Shown: positions 43,235 to 52,121 of the stretch, in pieces | Layout of the letters: each line of letters begins with the position of its first letter | Numbering within the stretch: position 1 is the stretch's first letter | From: Actinomyces israelii DSM 43320 | GTDB taxonomy: Bacteria > Actinomycetota > Actinomycetes > Actinomycetales > Actinomycetaceae | Length of the DNA: 64,000 nt | Assembly (NCBI RefSeq): GCF_000711965.1 | Contig: NZ_JONS01000009.1 | Coordinates: 62,001 to 126,000 of the forward strand | Reading direction: 5' to 3' | Translations under genes and position numbers: made by a program | The notes under the pieces: model-generated | Told to the model about the DNA's origin: nothing | Seen by the model: only the letters and a program-made list of their open reading frames with translations | The model's database searches: none

Positions 43235-43667
43235 ACAGATGGCCCACCACCGCCAGAAGCAAGACCGCCCGGGATACCGCCCCCAGGCCGGGGCCGATAC
43301 ACGATCGCAAACGACCCCGTCCCGGGACACAGGACACTAGGGCGAGGCCGACCAGGAGTACCGAACAACAAGACGAACAGCCCGAAACACACTCTCAAAA
43401 CCGTCCAAGACGCGCCCGGCAGTCCAGCTCACCTCCTCCGGAGCAACCTCGCGCACCGCCCAGCACCGGCCAAGATACCCCCCCCTGCCGCCTGCCGGCA
43501 CCGCCTCCTTCAACCCGTTTCCTGCACTACCGGTAGCGGACGGGGGCACACCGGGACGGGGCTAGAAGTCCACCCTGGGCACCGGCGCGCCCCCGGCGCA
43601 GCGACATAGGGACCCGGCCCCATTGGTGCGGACCCCTGAGCCCGGCCAGTCAGGCCCTCACCCCTGG

Positions 43668-43973
43668 TCAAGTACCTGACACAGGATTCCCTAAAGCATC
43701 GCTAGCCAACGCCATAGCGCGACATCCCCCACAGGAGTTCAGCAAATCGCACCCTACGCAGTTTCCAGTAATATTGCCGCGGTCCCGTATGCGTTTCATG
43801 ACTACCGGATCGAGCCAAATATCCTCCAATAATTGCTCACGAAGACTCCCAGCCGCCATCGGAAGAGTCGCACAGGGAGCAACCATACCATCAACAGTAA
43901 TCCTACAAAGAACGCGGCCAGCGCCACATCCAGTATATTTTGCCTTATCCTCAGGAGCCAAATATGGCTGGAA
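43668..43973 (-). pseudogene. C-terminal fragment of a second radical SAM/SPASM protein
   Basis: The open frame has no ATG or GTG start after an in-frame TAA; TTG 43961 is the only candidate. It encodes a SPASM domain: CGAGRVLCRITVDGMVAPC, SLREQLLEDIWLDP, then NCVGCDLLNSCGGCRAMALA. These cysteines bind auxiliary iron-sulfur clusters in peptide-modifying radical SAM enzymes. The usual closing DPxC segment is cut off (ends NPVSGT). The radical SAM half is absent. It is AT-richer than the flanks, like the rest of this island. Confidence 0.75.
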
Positions 43974-44210
43974 TTAAATAAAATCGTTGTCTGGGCTGGC
44001 GCTCTCGGGTCGCCCGGCACGAGAATTATCTCATGTAGATCGACATGACGAACGAAGAACGGGATATCCCCACCAGGCGGAAAAAGCGTTCGGACACCTA
44101 CAGGCTTGCGGGAATGAAGGCGGAGCGATTCTGTACAAGACGCTCCGCAAATGCCAACCAGAACTCCTGCAGTAGTTACCCCAGCATGCCGCTCTGTTTA
44201 ATTCCAGCCA
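43965..44210. repeat. 14-bp inverted repeats bounding 218 nt
   Basis: TGGCTGGAATTAAA (43965-43978) and its exact complement (44197-44210). The right arm lies within the start of the 62-codon ORF, the left arm at the start of the SPASM fragment. It looks like a small inversion or insertion junction inside the island. Confidence 0.6.
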
Positions 44211-44219
44211 GAACTTCAT
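44031..44219 (-). CDS. 62-codon ORF coupled to the MFS gene
   Basis: Its ATG overlaps the stop of the MFS gene by 4 nt (ATGA), the same arrangement as between the radical SAM and MFS genes. The product is 62 aa, begins MKFWLELNRAACWGNYCRSS and has four Cys and six Trp. Position at the end of a radical SAM-exporter operon would suit a peptide substrate, but the composition is not typical. The ORF also spans the junction of the 14-bp inverted repeat, so it may be a product of rearrangement. Confidence 0.35.
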   Translation of the reverse strand: MKFWLELNRAACWGNYCRSSGWHLRSVLYRIAPPSFPQACRCPNAFSAWWGYPVLRSSCRST

Positions 44220-45400
44220 TTTGATCCACTCTTCACGTTAAAAAAATGTGAGTACCCAACAAACAGGGCACCAGACAGTCCCAGAATAAAGCAGGCCATC
44301 CAAAGTTGAGAATCTAGCTGACGGGCGATCGCTTCCCCTCCCAGCGCGGGGCCAATAACTGAGGCTAAGGAAAATGACGCAGCCATATATCCCATCCACC
44401 TGCCACGCCCACCGGACGAAGTCAGTTGCGCAATCATCGCGGGAGCAGTTGTCGCAACCATAACCTCGCCTGTTGACCAGACTGCTGTTTGAAGAACGAA
44501 CCCGGTTACAGATGCGAGCAGTGGCGTAACCGCAAAACCAGTCCCAAGAACAAGACACCCAATAGCCAGAGAGTACTGCATACCCATATACTTGATGAGT
44601 TTTATGCTCACAGGTTGAAAAAGCAGCACTACGGCGCCGTTAGCAGCGGATACTATTCCCCAATCGATTGAATTTAGGCCTCGAGAAGTTATCGTCATCG
44701 GAAGCGCAGTCCATGCCTGAGTTTGAATAAACCACATGAAGAATAGCAAAATTATTAAATGAATTAAGGACCCAGAACGACGCTGAGGTTCTTCCGAGAC
44801 TTCTGTCGCGGAGCTTGTTTTTATAGAAGTTTTTCTAAATCCTATGGATAAGACAGAAAAGGCTAAAAAACATGTTGCCGAATCGATCGCAAACAGCAGC
44901 GAGAATGACTGATACGCAATGATTCCTCCGACAAGCGACGCAATGAGAAACCCAGCATTATTGGCCCAATAGAGAAGGCCATAAGAAAGGGGTCCCGTTA
45001 CACTGTCCGTCAAATCGCCCACAAGAGCATTTACTGCGGGTCGCGACATTCCTGCCGAAAAACCAATGATAAATAAAAGGATGAGGATCACGGGCAGAGC
45101 ATGTGCGAACGGTATAGCGGCAGTAAAGCAGCCGCTCGCTAAGAGATTTATGAGAATGACAGGCTTACGCCCCAACTTATCTGAAAGATGACCGCCTCCT
45201 ACGCACGCTAAAAGTGCTCCAGCACCATAAGCCCCCACCATCTGCCCTATTCTGTTCACAGGAATCTGCATTTGCTCCAGATATAGCGGTATAAATGGCA
45301 ACAAAAAAGTGCCCAAGGAGTTCGCGAGCGTGGCGAGCACCAGATAGTAGACTGGACGCGGGAGCCGCGCCAGGGAAGAAGTACTTTTAGGCGTCGTCAT
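44216..45400 (-). CDS. MFS exporter of the radical SAM island
   Basis: An intact 394-aa, 12-helix MFS protein with motif A GGHLSDKLGRKPVILINLLA and helix-5 GLLYWANNAGFLIASLVGG, typical of drug and peptide exporters. It starts at ATG 45400, overlapping the TGA of the radical SAM gene's true third frame (ATGA). Codon use (TTA, AGA, ATA) and low GC differ sharply from the neighbouring inositol genes, which points to transfer. It probably exports the product of the radical SAM enzyme. Confidence 0.85.
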   Translation of the reverse strand: MTTPKSTSSLARLPRPVYYLVLATLANSLGTFLLPFIPLYLEQMQIPVNRIGQMVGAYGAGALLACVGGGHLSDKLGRKPVILINLLASGCFTAAIPFAHALPVILILLFIIGFSAGMSRPAVNALVGDLTDSVTGPLSYGLLYWANNAGFLIASLVGGIIAYQSFSLLFAIDSATCFLAFSVLSIGFRKTSIKTSSATEVSEEPQRRSGSLIHLIILLFFMWFIQTQAWTALPMTITSRGLNSIDWGIVSAANGAVVLLFQPVSIKLIKYMGMQYSLAIGCLVLGTGFAVTPLLASVTGFVLQTAVWSTGEVMVATTAPAMIAQLTSSGGRGRWMGYMAASFSLASVIGPALGGEAIARQLDSQLWMACFILGLSGALFVGYSHFFNVKSGSK

Positions 45401-46422
45401 GATTGCGAGCAAACATCCGGTGACCAGCAGCGACTATCAGAGGACATAAAACTATCCGTAAGTGCGTATTCGGTTGCACGACAGCCTCCGCACTTATCAC
45501 TGATTTTGCAGGAGCCGCACGCCCCAAAAGCCCGCTACGGTCTCGAAGGCGCATGAGTTCCGGTGAAGTATTCCACATCTCTCGAAGCGACTTCGCCCGA
45601 ATATTTCCTAACGCATGTGGAAACACCACGCAGGGGAAAACTTCTCCTGTTGGACTGATAGCGCCCTGCGACTGGCCTGCTCGGCATCCACGGAACAGAG
45701 GCTTCAGAACTAAATTCGGCGCGACAAGTACAAGTTGTGCAAGGTGCTCCGTCATTCTAATCTCGGGGAATTTTAAGCGCATTTCATTCCACCACAACAG
45801 AACGTCTCGCCATTGTTCAGGGAGAAGATCCATTGAATCGGTCTCCTCGGCCGGCCGGCACGAGTTGGGAAAGGTTAAACCCATCGACTCCTGCCGAACG
45901 ACAGAACTCGAATACTTGACCCATCTCGTTTACGTTTCCTCGGCGATCGGCAAAACGCGCCCTGGTCTTTATATTAACAGATCGGCTGTTCTCTATCGCT
46001 CTATGCGCGCGACTAAAAAGCCCCTCCCTTTGCCTAATTCTATCGTGTGCTTCCGCTAGGCCATCCAAGGAAACCTGAACTCGGGAAATCCCGGGGCTCG
46101 CCAAGTTACGTGCTCTACGAGCAGTCAAAGCCCACCCACCCGTTCCCACCCCAACAGTCAGCCCAACTGATGCCGCATGTTCTACAATGAACTCAAGGTC
46201 TCCTACCAGAAGCGGCTCCCCGCCGCTGAGCGCCAGATCCAGAAGCCCGTCGCGCGCGCATTCATCTATGCCCTTAAGAACTTCTTGCCTGGAGAGTTCA
46301 CCGGGACTGCGACGAGCAGAAGAAGCATAGCAATGAATACACCGGGCATTGCAGGCGTTCGTAAGTGACCACACAAGATGGAGAGGCATCTTTTCGGACA
46401 AGCGACTCCTGCAACGACCCAT
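45397..46422 (-). pseudogene. Radical SAM/SPASM enzyme gene broken by two frameshifts
   Basis: Frame one (from ATG 46422) reads MPLHLVWSLTNACNARCIHC with the CxxxCxxC cluster motif, DLALSGGEPLLVGDLEFIVE, RVQVSLDGLAEAHDRIR and NLSQLVPAGRG. Frame two takes over near 45840: DLLPEQWRDVLLWWNEMRLK, GCRAG, ISPTGEVFPCVVFPHALGNI. Frame three takes over near 45520: ACGSCKISDKCGGCRATEYA, then SSDSRCWSPDVC and a TGA. Together these make one full-length SPASM enzyme of ~340 aa. The third-frame stop overlaps the MFS start by ATGA, so the gene was intact when the operon formed. SPASM enzymes of this type modify ribosomal peptides or cofactor precursors. Confidence 0.8.
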
Positions 46423-46490
46423 TGCAATCTTGACTCCCATCAACGCCCGCCCGCGAACAGCATTTAAACTTCTAATCTGACAACACCTTG

Positions 46491-46519
46491 AGTGTATCAC
46501 ACATCTACCTGCCCAACAA
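46491..46519 (-). promoter_or_regulatory. Promoter of the radical SAM island
   Basis: On the minus strand TTGTTG (46519-46514), 17 nt and TACACT (46496-46491) give a good promoter 69 nt before ATG 46422. It survives although the first gene is frameshifted, so the exporter may still be transcribed. Confidence 0.65.
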
Positions 46520-46589
46520 GGCCCGAGCGAGCCCGATCAAGCGACTAAGATCAGATTTAATTAATAAAATCGTTTAACTTCCACGGGTG

Positions 46590-47090
46590 ATGAATTACAG
46601 CAGGCGTGTTCTACGCATCCCTGGTCACGAGGGCCCGCGCCACCGGCATCCATCTGCCAGCCGTTTTGGATCACGCCACCGGCGCAGTCATCGCACATCG
46701 GGCGGTGGATCCAGGAGCAACAAGCCCCCGTCCCGAGGCATCGCAGCGCTCGTGGAACGAGTATTCAGATCTGGGCGGCACGATGGTCACCGACGATGCC
46801 GCGCACACCCGGCGGGCCGCCGCCGAGACGATCAGAGCCGCAGGCGGCCACCGGGTCCAACTGTCAAGGCCAGTGCCACCCATCCCGTCCTGCCGGCCGC
46901 GCTCAAGGCCCTGCCGTGGAAGGACGTCCCATCTACCGCCGCAGTGGAGCCCCTCACGTGCAGCACAGGCGGCGCACGGTCAAACCGCCGTACGGAGCTC
47001 ACGCGCGCCCCGGCCTGTGCGGGTTCCCACAGCCGCAGAACGAGATCGGCCGGGCCTTTGGTCACATGCACCCGCCACTTGGGGGCACAA
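46590..47090 (+). pseudogene. ISAs1-family transposase remnant
   Basis: Fragments in three frames resemble the DDE transposase of ISAs1-like elements: LPAVLDHATGAVIAHRAVDP, then DLGGTMVTDDAAHTRRAAAE and IRAAGGH; a second frame gives LPAALKALPWKDVPSTAAVE, and a third HVQHRRRTVK. The order matches that family (HAVDxxTGxV, D-xxxTxDAxHTQ, LKxxPW). It lies between the AT-rich island and pta, so it may mark the island's edge. The insertion-sequence ends cannot be defined. Confidence 0.7.
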
Positions 47091-47158
47091 TCGGACTGAG
47101 CATCGCCGGAGGAGCCGGCAGCACCACTCGACGTCGAGACGCGAAAAGGACCTACACC

Positions 47159-49219
47159 GTGGCGCGCAGCATCTACATCGCCTCACCCAGTGCCGGCACC
47201 GGCAAGTCGACCGTGGCCCTGGGCCTGGTCGCCTCCCTGACCAAGGTCGTCGCAAAGGTCGGCGTCTTCCGCCCCTTCGTCGACTCGCGCGACCGCGGCG
47301 CCGACCCCTTCCTGGCCCTGCTCCTGGCACGCTCCGGCTCGAGCGCCTCGGCCGCCGACTGCATCGGCGTGACCTGGGACGAGTACCACGCGGCGCCCGA
47401 GGAGTCCCTGTCCCGCATCGTCTCCTCCTACCGGGCGCTCGCCCGCGACCACGACGTCGTCATTATCGACGGCTCGGACTTCACCGACGTCGCGGGCACC
47501 CCCGAGCTCGCCCTCAACGCGCGCGTCGCCGCCAACCTCGGCGTCCCGGTCCTCCTGGTGGTCTCCGGGGAGGGCTCCCCCGAGGACGTGCGGGGCAGCA
47601 TCGAGGTCTCGATCGCCGAGATCGCCGAGAACCACGCCCGCACGGTCGCCGCCGTCGCCAACAAGTGCCCGGCCGCCACCCGCGAGGCCGTCTCGGCCGC
47701 CATCGCCGGCGTCGAGGGGGTCGCGACGACGACCCTGCCGGAGATCCCGCTGCTGACCGCGCCGAGCGTGCACGAGGTCCTCGAGGCCCTCGACGGCGAG
47801 CTCATCTCCGGCGACGCCGCGCTCCTGGAGCGCGAGGCCGAGTCCGTGCTCGTGGCCGCCATGGACGTCTCCCACGTCCTGGAGCGCCTGGTCGAGGGCC
47901 AGCTCGTCATCGTCCCCGCCGACCGCTCCGCCGCGCTGATCTCGCTGGCGGCCGCCCAGGCCTCCTCCTCGTTCCCCAGCATGTCGGGCCTCGTCCTCAA
48001 CGGTGGCTTCCCGGTCGCCCCGCACGCGCTGCGGCTCATCCAGGGCCTGGACATGCCCCTGCCGGTCTTCACCTCCCCGCTCGACACCTTCGCGGCGGCC
48101 TCGACGGCGGGCTCCCTGACCGGCGAGCTGGCGCACGGCTCGGAGCGCAAGGTCGACGTGGCCGTGACGACCTTCGAGCAGGAGGCCGACGTCGAGGCCC
48201 TTCTGGCGGCCCTGGAGGTCGAGCCCAGCGACGTGGTCACGCCCATCATGTTCCAGGCCGAGCTGGTCGAGCGGGCCCGCTCCGACCGCAGGACGATCGT
48301 CCTGCCCGAGCCCGACGACGACCGCATCCTGCGCGCGGCCGACGCGATCCTGCGCCGCGGCATCTCCGAGGTCGTCCTGCTGGGCGACGAGACGGCCGTG
48401 CGCGCCCGCGCCGCCGAGCTGGGGCTGGACATCGCCGCGGCCCGCGTCGCCTCCACCTCCGACCCCGAGCTGAGCGAGAAGTACGCCGCCGAGTTCGCGC
48501 GCCTGCGCGCCAAGAAGGGCGTGACTCTGGAGCAGGCCCGCGAGACCATCCAGGACGTGTCCTACTTCGGCACCATGATGGTGCACATGGGCGACGCCGA
48601 CGGCATGGTCTCCGGGGCGGCCCACACCACGGCCCACACGATCGTGCCCTCCTTCCAGATCATCAAGACCAAGCCGGGCACCTCGATCGTCTCCTCGGTC
48701 TTCCTCATGCTGCTGGAGGACCGGGTCCTGGTCTACGGCGACTGCGCCGTCAACCCCGACCCGACCGCCGAGCAGCTCGCCGACATCGCCATCTCCAGCG
48801 CCGCCACCGCCAGGCAGTTCGGCGTGGACCCGCGCGTGGCCATGCTGTCCTTCTCCACAGGCACCTCCGGCAAGGGCGCGGACGTGGACAAGGTCCGCGA
48901 GGCCACCGAGATGGTGCGCGCCAAGGCCCCCGGGCTCGCCGTGGAGGGCCCCATCCAGTACGACGCCGCCGTCGACCCCGTGGTCGCCGCCAAGAAGGCG
49001 CCGGGCTCGGCGGTGGCGGGGCGGGCCAACGTCCTGATCTTCCCCGACCTGTCGTCCGGCAACATCGGCTACAAGGCGGTTCAGCGCTCCAGTGGCGCCA
49101 TCGCCATCGGCCCGGTGCTCCAGGGTCTGAACAAGCCGGTCAACGACCTGTCCCGCGGCGCCCTGGTGGAGGACATTATTAACACCGTCGCCATCACCGC
49201 CGTTCAGGCGCAGGGCTGA
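47159..49219 (+). CDS. pta: Phosphate acetyltransferase, long form
   Basis: Interconverts acetyl-CoA and acetyl phosphate. The 686-aa protein has the N-terminal cobyrinate-synthase-like domain with P-loop ASPSAGTGKSTVALG, a central DRTGG-like domain (~215-330), and the catalytic PTA_PTB domain from ~370 (TIVLPEPDDDRILRAADAIL, GDADGMVSGAAHTTAHTI, QYDAAVDPVVAAKKAPGSAV). I start it at GTG 47159 with AAAAGGA 8 nt upstream; the longer frame to 46796 is transposase remnant. ackA follows after 133 nt. Confidence 0.96.
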   Translation: MARSIYIASPSAGTGKSTVALGLVASLTKVVAKVGVFRPFVDSRDRGADPFLALLLARSGSSASAADCIGVTWDEYHAAPEESLSRIVSSYRALARDHDVVIIDGSDFTDVAGTPELALNARVAANLGVPVLLVVSGEGSPEDVRGSIEVSIAEIAENHARTVAAVANKCPAATREAVSAAIAGVEGVATTTLPEIPLLTAPSVHEVLEALDGELISGDAALLEREAESVLVAAMDVSHVLERLVEGQLVIVPADRSAALISLAAAQASSSFPSMSGLVLNGGFPVAPHALRLIQGLDMPLPVFTSPLDTFAAASTAGSLTGELAHGSERKVDVAVTTFEQEADVEALLAALEVEPSDVVTPIMFQAELVERARSDRRTIVLPEPDDDRILRAADAILRRGISEVVLLGDETAVRARAAELGLDIAAARVASTSDPELSEKYAAEFARLRAKKGVTLEQARETIQDVSYFGTMMVHMGDADGMVSGAAHTTAHTIVPSFQIIKTKPGTSIVSSVFLMLLEDRVLVYGDCAVNPDPTAEQLADIAISSAATARQFGVDPRVAMLSFSTGTSGKGADVDKVREATEMVRAKAPGLAVEGPIQYDAAVDPVVAAKKAPGSAVAGRANVLIFPDLSSGNIGYKAVQRSSGAIAIGPVLQGLNKPVNDLSRGALVEDIINTVAITAVQAQG

Positions 49220-49352
49220 CCCGGCCTCCCGATCCGCGGCGGGATAGCCTTTCCCGCAGATCCTTCCGGGGTCGTGCCCGCGCCGCCGCGCCCGCCCCCG
49301 CCCAGTCCGTGCCCGCCCAGCGGGCCCCGTCGAACAGCCAGAAAGGCCCACT

Positions 49353-50537
49353 GTGACCACCCGGACCGTCCTCGTCATCAACTCCGGCTCCTCCTCCATC
49401 AAGTACCAGCTGATCGATCCCGACTCCGGGGAGTCGCTCGCCTCCGGGATCGTCGAGCGCATCGGTGACACGACCGGCTCCATCACCCACAAGCGCGCCG
49501 GGGAGAGGACGGATATCACCGAGCCGGTCCCGGACCACGGCTTCGGCCTGTCCGAGGTCCTGCGCCTGTTCGAGGAGAAGGGGCCCAGCCTGGCGGAGGC
49601 CAACATCGTCGCGGTCGGCCACCGCGTCGTCCAGGGCGGCCACTACTTCTCCGGGCCCGCCCTCATCGACGACGACGTCGTGGCCAGGATCGAGGAGCTC
49701 GTGCCGCTCGGCCCGCTCCACAACCCGGCCCACCTCAAGGGAATCGAGGTGGGGCGCGAGCTCCTGGCGGACGTGCCCCACGTGGCCGTCTTCGACACCG
49801 CCTTCTTCCAGAACCTGCCCGAGGAGGCGGCCCGCTACGGCCTGAACCGCAAGGTGGCCGACACCTACTCCATCCGCCGCTACGGCGCTCACGGCACCAG
49901 CCACCACTTCGTCTCCGGCGAGATCTCCAAGCGCCTGGGGCGCGACGACCTCAAGCAGATCGTCCTGCACCTGGGCAATGGCGCGTCGGTGTCCGCCGTC
50001 GTGAACGGCCGGGCCGTGGAGACCTCCATGGGCCTGACCCCTCTGGAGGGCCTGGTCATGGGCGGGCGCACCGGCGACATCGACCCGGCCGCCGTCTTCC
50101 ACCTGGTGCGCGTGGCCGGCATGTCCATCGACGAGATCGACCACCTGTTCAACCGCGAGTCCGGGATGAAGGGCCTGACCGGTCAGCAGGACATGCGCGA
50201 GGTGTGGAGGCTCGTCGATGCCGGCGACCAGAACGCCCGGGACGCCATCGACGTCTACGTCCACCGCCTGCTGAAGTACGTGGGCGCCTACATCGCCGTC
50301 ATGGGCGGGGTGGACGCCATCACCTTCACCGCCGGCATCGGGGAGAACGACTCGCGCGTGCGGGCCGAGCTGTGCCGGCGCCTGGACTACCTGGGGGTGC
50401 GCATCGACGCCGAGGCCAACGACGTGCGCGCCTCCGAGCCGGTGACGATCTCCACGCCCGAGTCCTCCGTGGTGATCACGGTCTTCCCCACCAACGAGGA
50501 GCTGGCCATCGCCCGCCAGGCGGTCACGCTCCTGTAG
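49353..50537 (+). CDS. ackA: Acetate kinase
   Basis: Makes ATP and acetate from acetyl phosphate. The 394-aa protein shows VLVINSGSSSIKYQL at the start, HLGNGASVSAVVNGRAVETS, MGLTPLEGLVMGGRTGDIDP and FTAGIGENDSRVRAE, the family's phosphate, acetate and adenosine elements in order. MGGRTGD replaces the more common MGTRSGD. The start is GTG 49353, preceded by AGAAAGG. Operon partner of pta; together they could handle acetyl-CoA from inositol breakdown. Confidence 0.97.
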   Translation: MTTRTVLVINSGSSSIKYQLIDPDSGESLASGIVERIGDTTGSITHKRAGERTDITEPVPDHGFGLSEVLRLFEEKGPSLAEANIVAVGHRVVQGGHYFSGPALIDDDVVARIEELVPLGPLHNPAHLKGIEVGRELLADVPHVAVFDTAFFQNLPEEAARYGLNRKVADTYSIRRYGAHGTSHHFVSGEISKRLGRDDLKQIVLHLGNGASVSAVVNGRAVETSMGLTPLEGLVMGGRTGDIDPAAVFHLVRVAGMSIDEIDHLFNRESGMKGLTGQQDMREVWRLVDAGDQNARDAIDVYVHRLLKYVGAYIAVMGGVDAITFTAGIGENDSRVRAELCRRLDYLGVRIDAEANDVRASEPVTISTPESSVVITVFPTNEELAIARQAVTLL

Positions 50538-50554
50538 GCCTGGGCCGTCGGGCC

Positions 50555-50592
50555 GCGGGCGGGCCCGCTTCCCCTTGCTCGGGCCCGCCCGC
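50555..50592. terminator. Hairpin between convergent ackA and GtrA genes
   Basis: GCGGGCGGGCCCG (50555-50567) and its complement (50580-50592), 18 nt past the ackA stop and 25 nt from the end of the opposing gene. Confidence 0.75.
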
Positions 50593-50616
50593 TTCTCGCC
50601 CCTCCCGCTGGGCCGC

Positions 50617-51180
50617 TCAGGCGATGGCGGCTCCGGGCCCGAGGCGCAGCGGCGTCGAGCCGGAACGGTAGACCAGGCGGGACTGCAGCAGGTAGTTGAG
50701 GCCGAAGAGGCTGGAGTCGACGAGGATCTTGGCCAGCCACAGCGGCGCCCCCGTTCCGGTCAGGAGGGCGATCCCCAGGTACGACATCGTCGTCGTGGTC
50801 GTCTGGACGGCCGCGTAGCCCGCGACCGAGCGCCAGAAGGTCTCCGGGGCCGCCCGGAAGAGGCAACGGTTGAGCAGCAGGCTCATGGTGCAGGAGACCA
50901 TCCGGGCCCCAACGACGGCGCAGAGGACCGAGCCCGTCAGAAAGTTGAGCAGGAGCGCAAGAACGTAGTCCACCGTCCAGCTGGAGAAGGAGACGGTGGC
51001 GAACAGGACGACCGTGGGCAGGCGGTCGCGGAGCCCGCTCAGAGCCCTCGCCGCCTTCAGGGCCGCCAGCCCCGGCTGGGCCGCCAGCTCCGCCAGGAGT
51101 CCCCGGCTCGCCGAGAGCCCCAGGCTCGCCGAGAGCCCCGGAAGAACCGGCTTGGCGGGGAGGGCGAGGTTCGTCGTCAT
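50617..51180 (-). CDS. GtrA-family membrane protein
   Basis: A 187-aa protein whose residues ~55-180 form the four-helix GtrA domain (FATVSFSSWTVDYVLALLLN, VSCTMSLLLNRCLFRA, ILVDSSLFGLNYLLQSRLVY). GtrA proteins are thought to flip lipid-linked sugars for cell-surface glycan decoration. The ~50-residue N-terminal extension includes GLSASLGLSASRGL, produced by a tandem 18-nt DNA duplication. The second half of helix 3 carries a run of five Thr (QTTTTTMS). Confidence 0.8.
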   Translation of the reverse strand: MTTNLALPAKPVLPGLSASLGLSASRGLLAELAAQPGLAALKAARALSGLRDRLPTVVLFATVSFSSWTVDYVLALLLNFLTGSVLCAVVGARMVSCTMSLLLNRCLFRAAPETFWRSVAGYAAVQTTTTTMSYLGIALLTGTGAPLWLAKILVDSSLFGLNYLLQSRLVYRSGSTPLRLGPGAAIA

Positions 51181-51307
51181 GCCCCCAGCCTGCTGGGGGG
51201 CCTTGTGCGGCCGACCTGTCTCGCCTGTGCCGTTCCTGTGAGGGCCCGCGCGGGCCGGGCACGGCGGGCGGGCCGGGCGCTTCTCACCCGTGGCCTCAGG
51301 CCCCGCC

Positions 51308-51937
51308 TCAGAACAGCCTGCCGCTCTCCTTGCGGAGCCGGGCGCGGCGGGCGGCGGTGGCGCCGGGGACGGCTCCGGCAGCGTCGGAGACCGCGGGGGC
51401 GGCGCCGTCGTCGGACACCGCGGGAGCGCCGGAGGCCCTGGCGCCGGCCGCCGTCGGGGCGTCAGTGCCGCCCGTGTCCCGCCAGCCGGGGCCCGCAGGA
51501 ACGGCGCGGCCCTGCTGGTAGGCGATGGCCGCGGCGCGGGCGCGCGAGTCGGCGGCCTCGTTCAGGGGGTGGCCGACATGGCCGCGCACCCACTCGAAGC
51601 GCACCGCCCGTCCCGCCAGGGCGGCGTCGAGCGCCTTCATGAGGTCGTCGTTGAGGACCGGCTTGCCGTCGGCCTTGCGCCAGCCGCGCCGCTTCCAGCC
51701 CTTCATCCACTTCGTCAGGGAGTTGATGACGTACTGGGAGTCGGCCTGGACCAGCAGGTCCTCCCCGGTATGGGCGGTGGCGTGCAGGAGCTCGAGCACG
51801 GCGGTGAGCTCGCCGCGGTTGTTGGTCGACTCCGGCCAGCCGCCAGCCGCCCAGCAGCCGTCGTCCACGTACCAGGCCCAGCCCGCGGGTCCGGGGTTGC
51901 CGAGCGCGGAGCCGTCCGCAGCAGCGATGATCGTCAT
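51308..51937 (-). CDS. rnhA: Ribonuclease HI with Ala-rich tail
   Basis: Cleaves RNA in RNA-DNA hybrids. The catalytic residues are all visible: Asp8 (ADGS), Glu43 (NNRGEL), Asp66 (ADSQYV), His120 (WVRGHVGH) and Asp130 (NEAADSRA). The enzyme domain ends near residue 145. A further ~65 residues of Ala/Gly/Pro-rich sequence with an Arg-rich end (ARRARLRKESGRLF) follow, a tail of unknown role common in actinobacterial versions. Confidence 0.95.
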   Translation of the reverse strand: MTIIAAADGSALGNPGPAGWAWYVDDGCWAAGGWPESTNNRGELTAVLELLHATAHTGEDLLVQADSQYVINSLTKWMKGWKRRGWRKADGKPVLNDDLMKALDAALAGRAVRFEWVRGHVGHPLNEAADSRARAAAIAYQQGRAVPAGPGWRDTGGTDAPTAAGARASGAPAVSDDGAAPAVSDAAGAVPGATAARRARLRKESGRLF

Positions 51938-51970
51938 GCCCGCACCCTACCGGCGCGCGGGGCGCCCCCG

Positions 51971-52053
51971 GACCGATCTCGAGCCGGAAGTGAACCGATC
52001 TCGAGTCGGAAGTGAACCGATCTCGACGCGGAATACGACCGATCTCGGCGAAG
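51971..52053 (-). repeat. Gene-end repeat (copy I), four units
   Basis: Three full 22-nt units (ACCGATCTCGAGCCGGAA, ACCGATCTCGAGTCGGAA, ACCGATCTCGACGCGGAA, each plus four bases) and a closing ACCGATCTCGGCGAAG. Read on the minus strand the block begins 69 nt after the MarC stop, TTCGCCGAGATCGGT unit first, as in copies B and E. Confidence 0.85.
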
Positions 52054-52121
52054 AGGACCGCGAGGCTGCGGGCGGGGGCTGCGGGCGGGGGCGGCCGGAC
52101 CGCGTTCGGGCGCCCGCGCGC

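Noticed and set aside
46587-47099. 170-codon protein-coding gene
   Set aside because: Matches to ISAs1 transposase jump between three frames, so this is a remnant and not a gene.
46606-49182. 858-codon open frame overlapping pta in another frame
   Set aside because: Its start is transposase remnant, and from 47159 on it is an out-of-frame shadow of pta.
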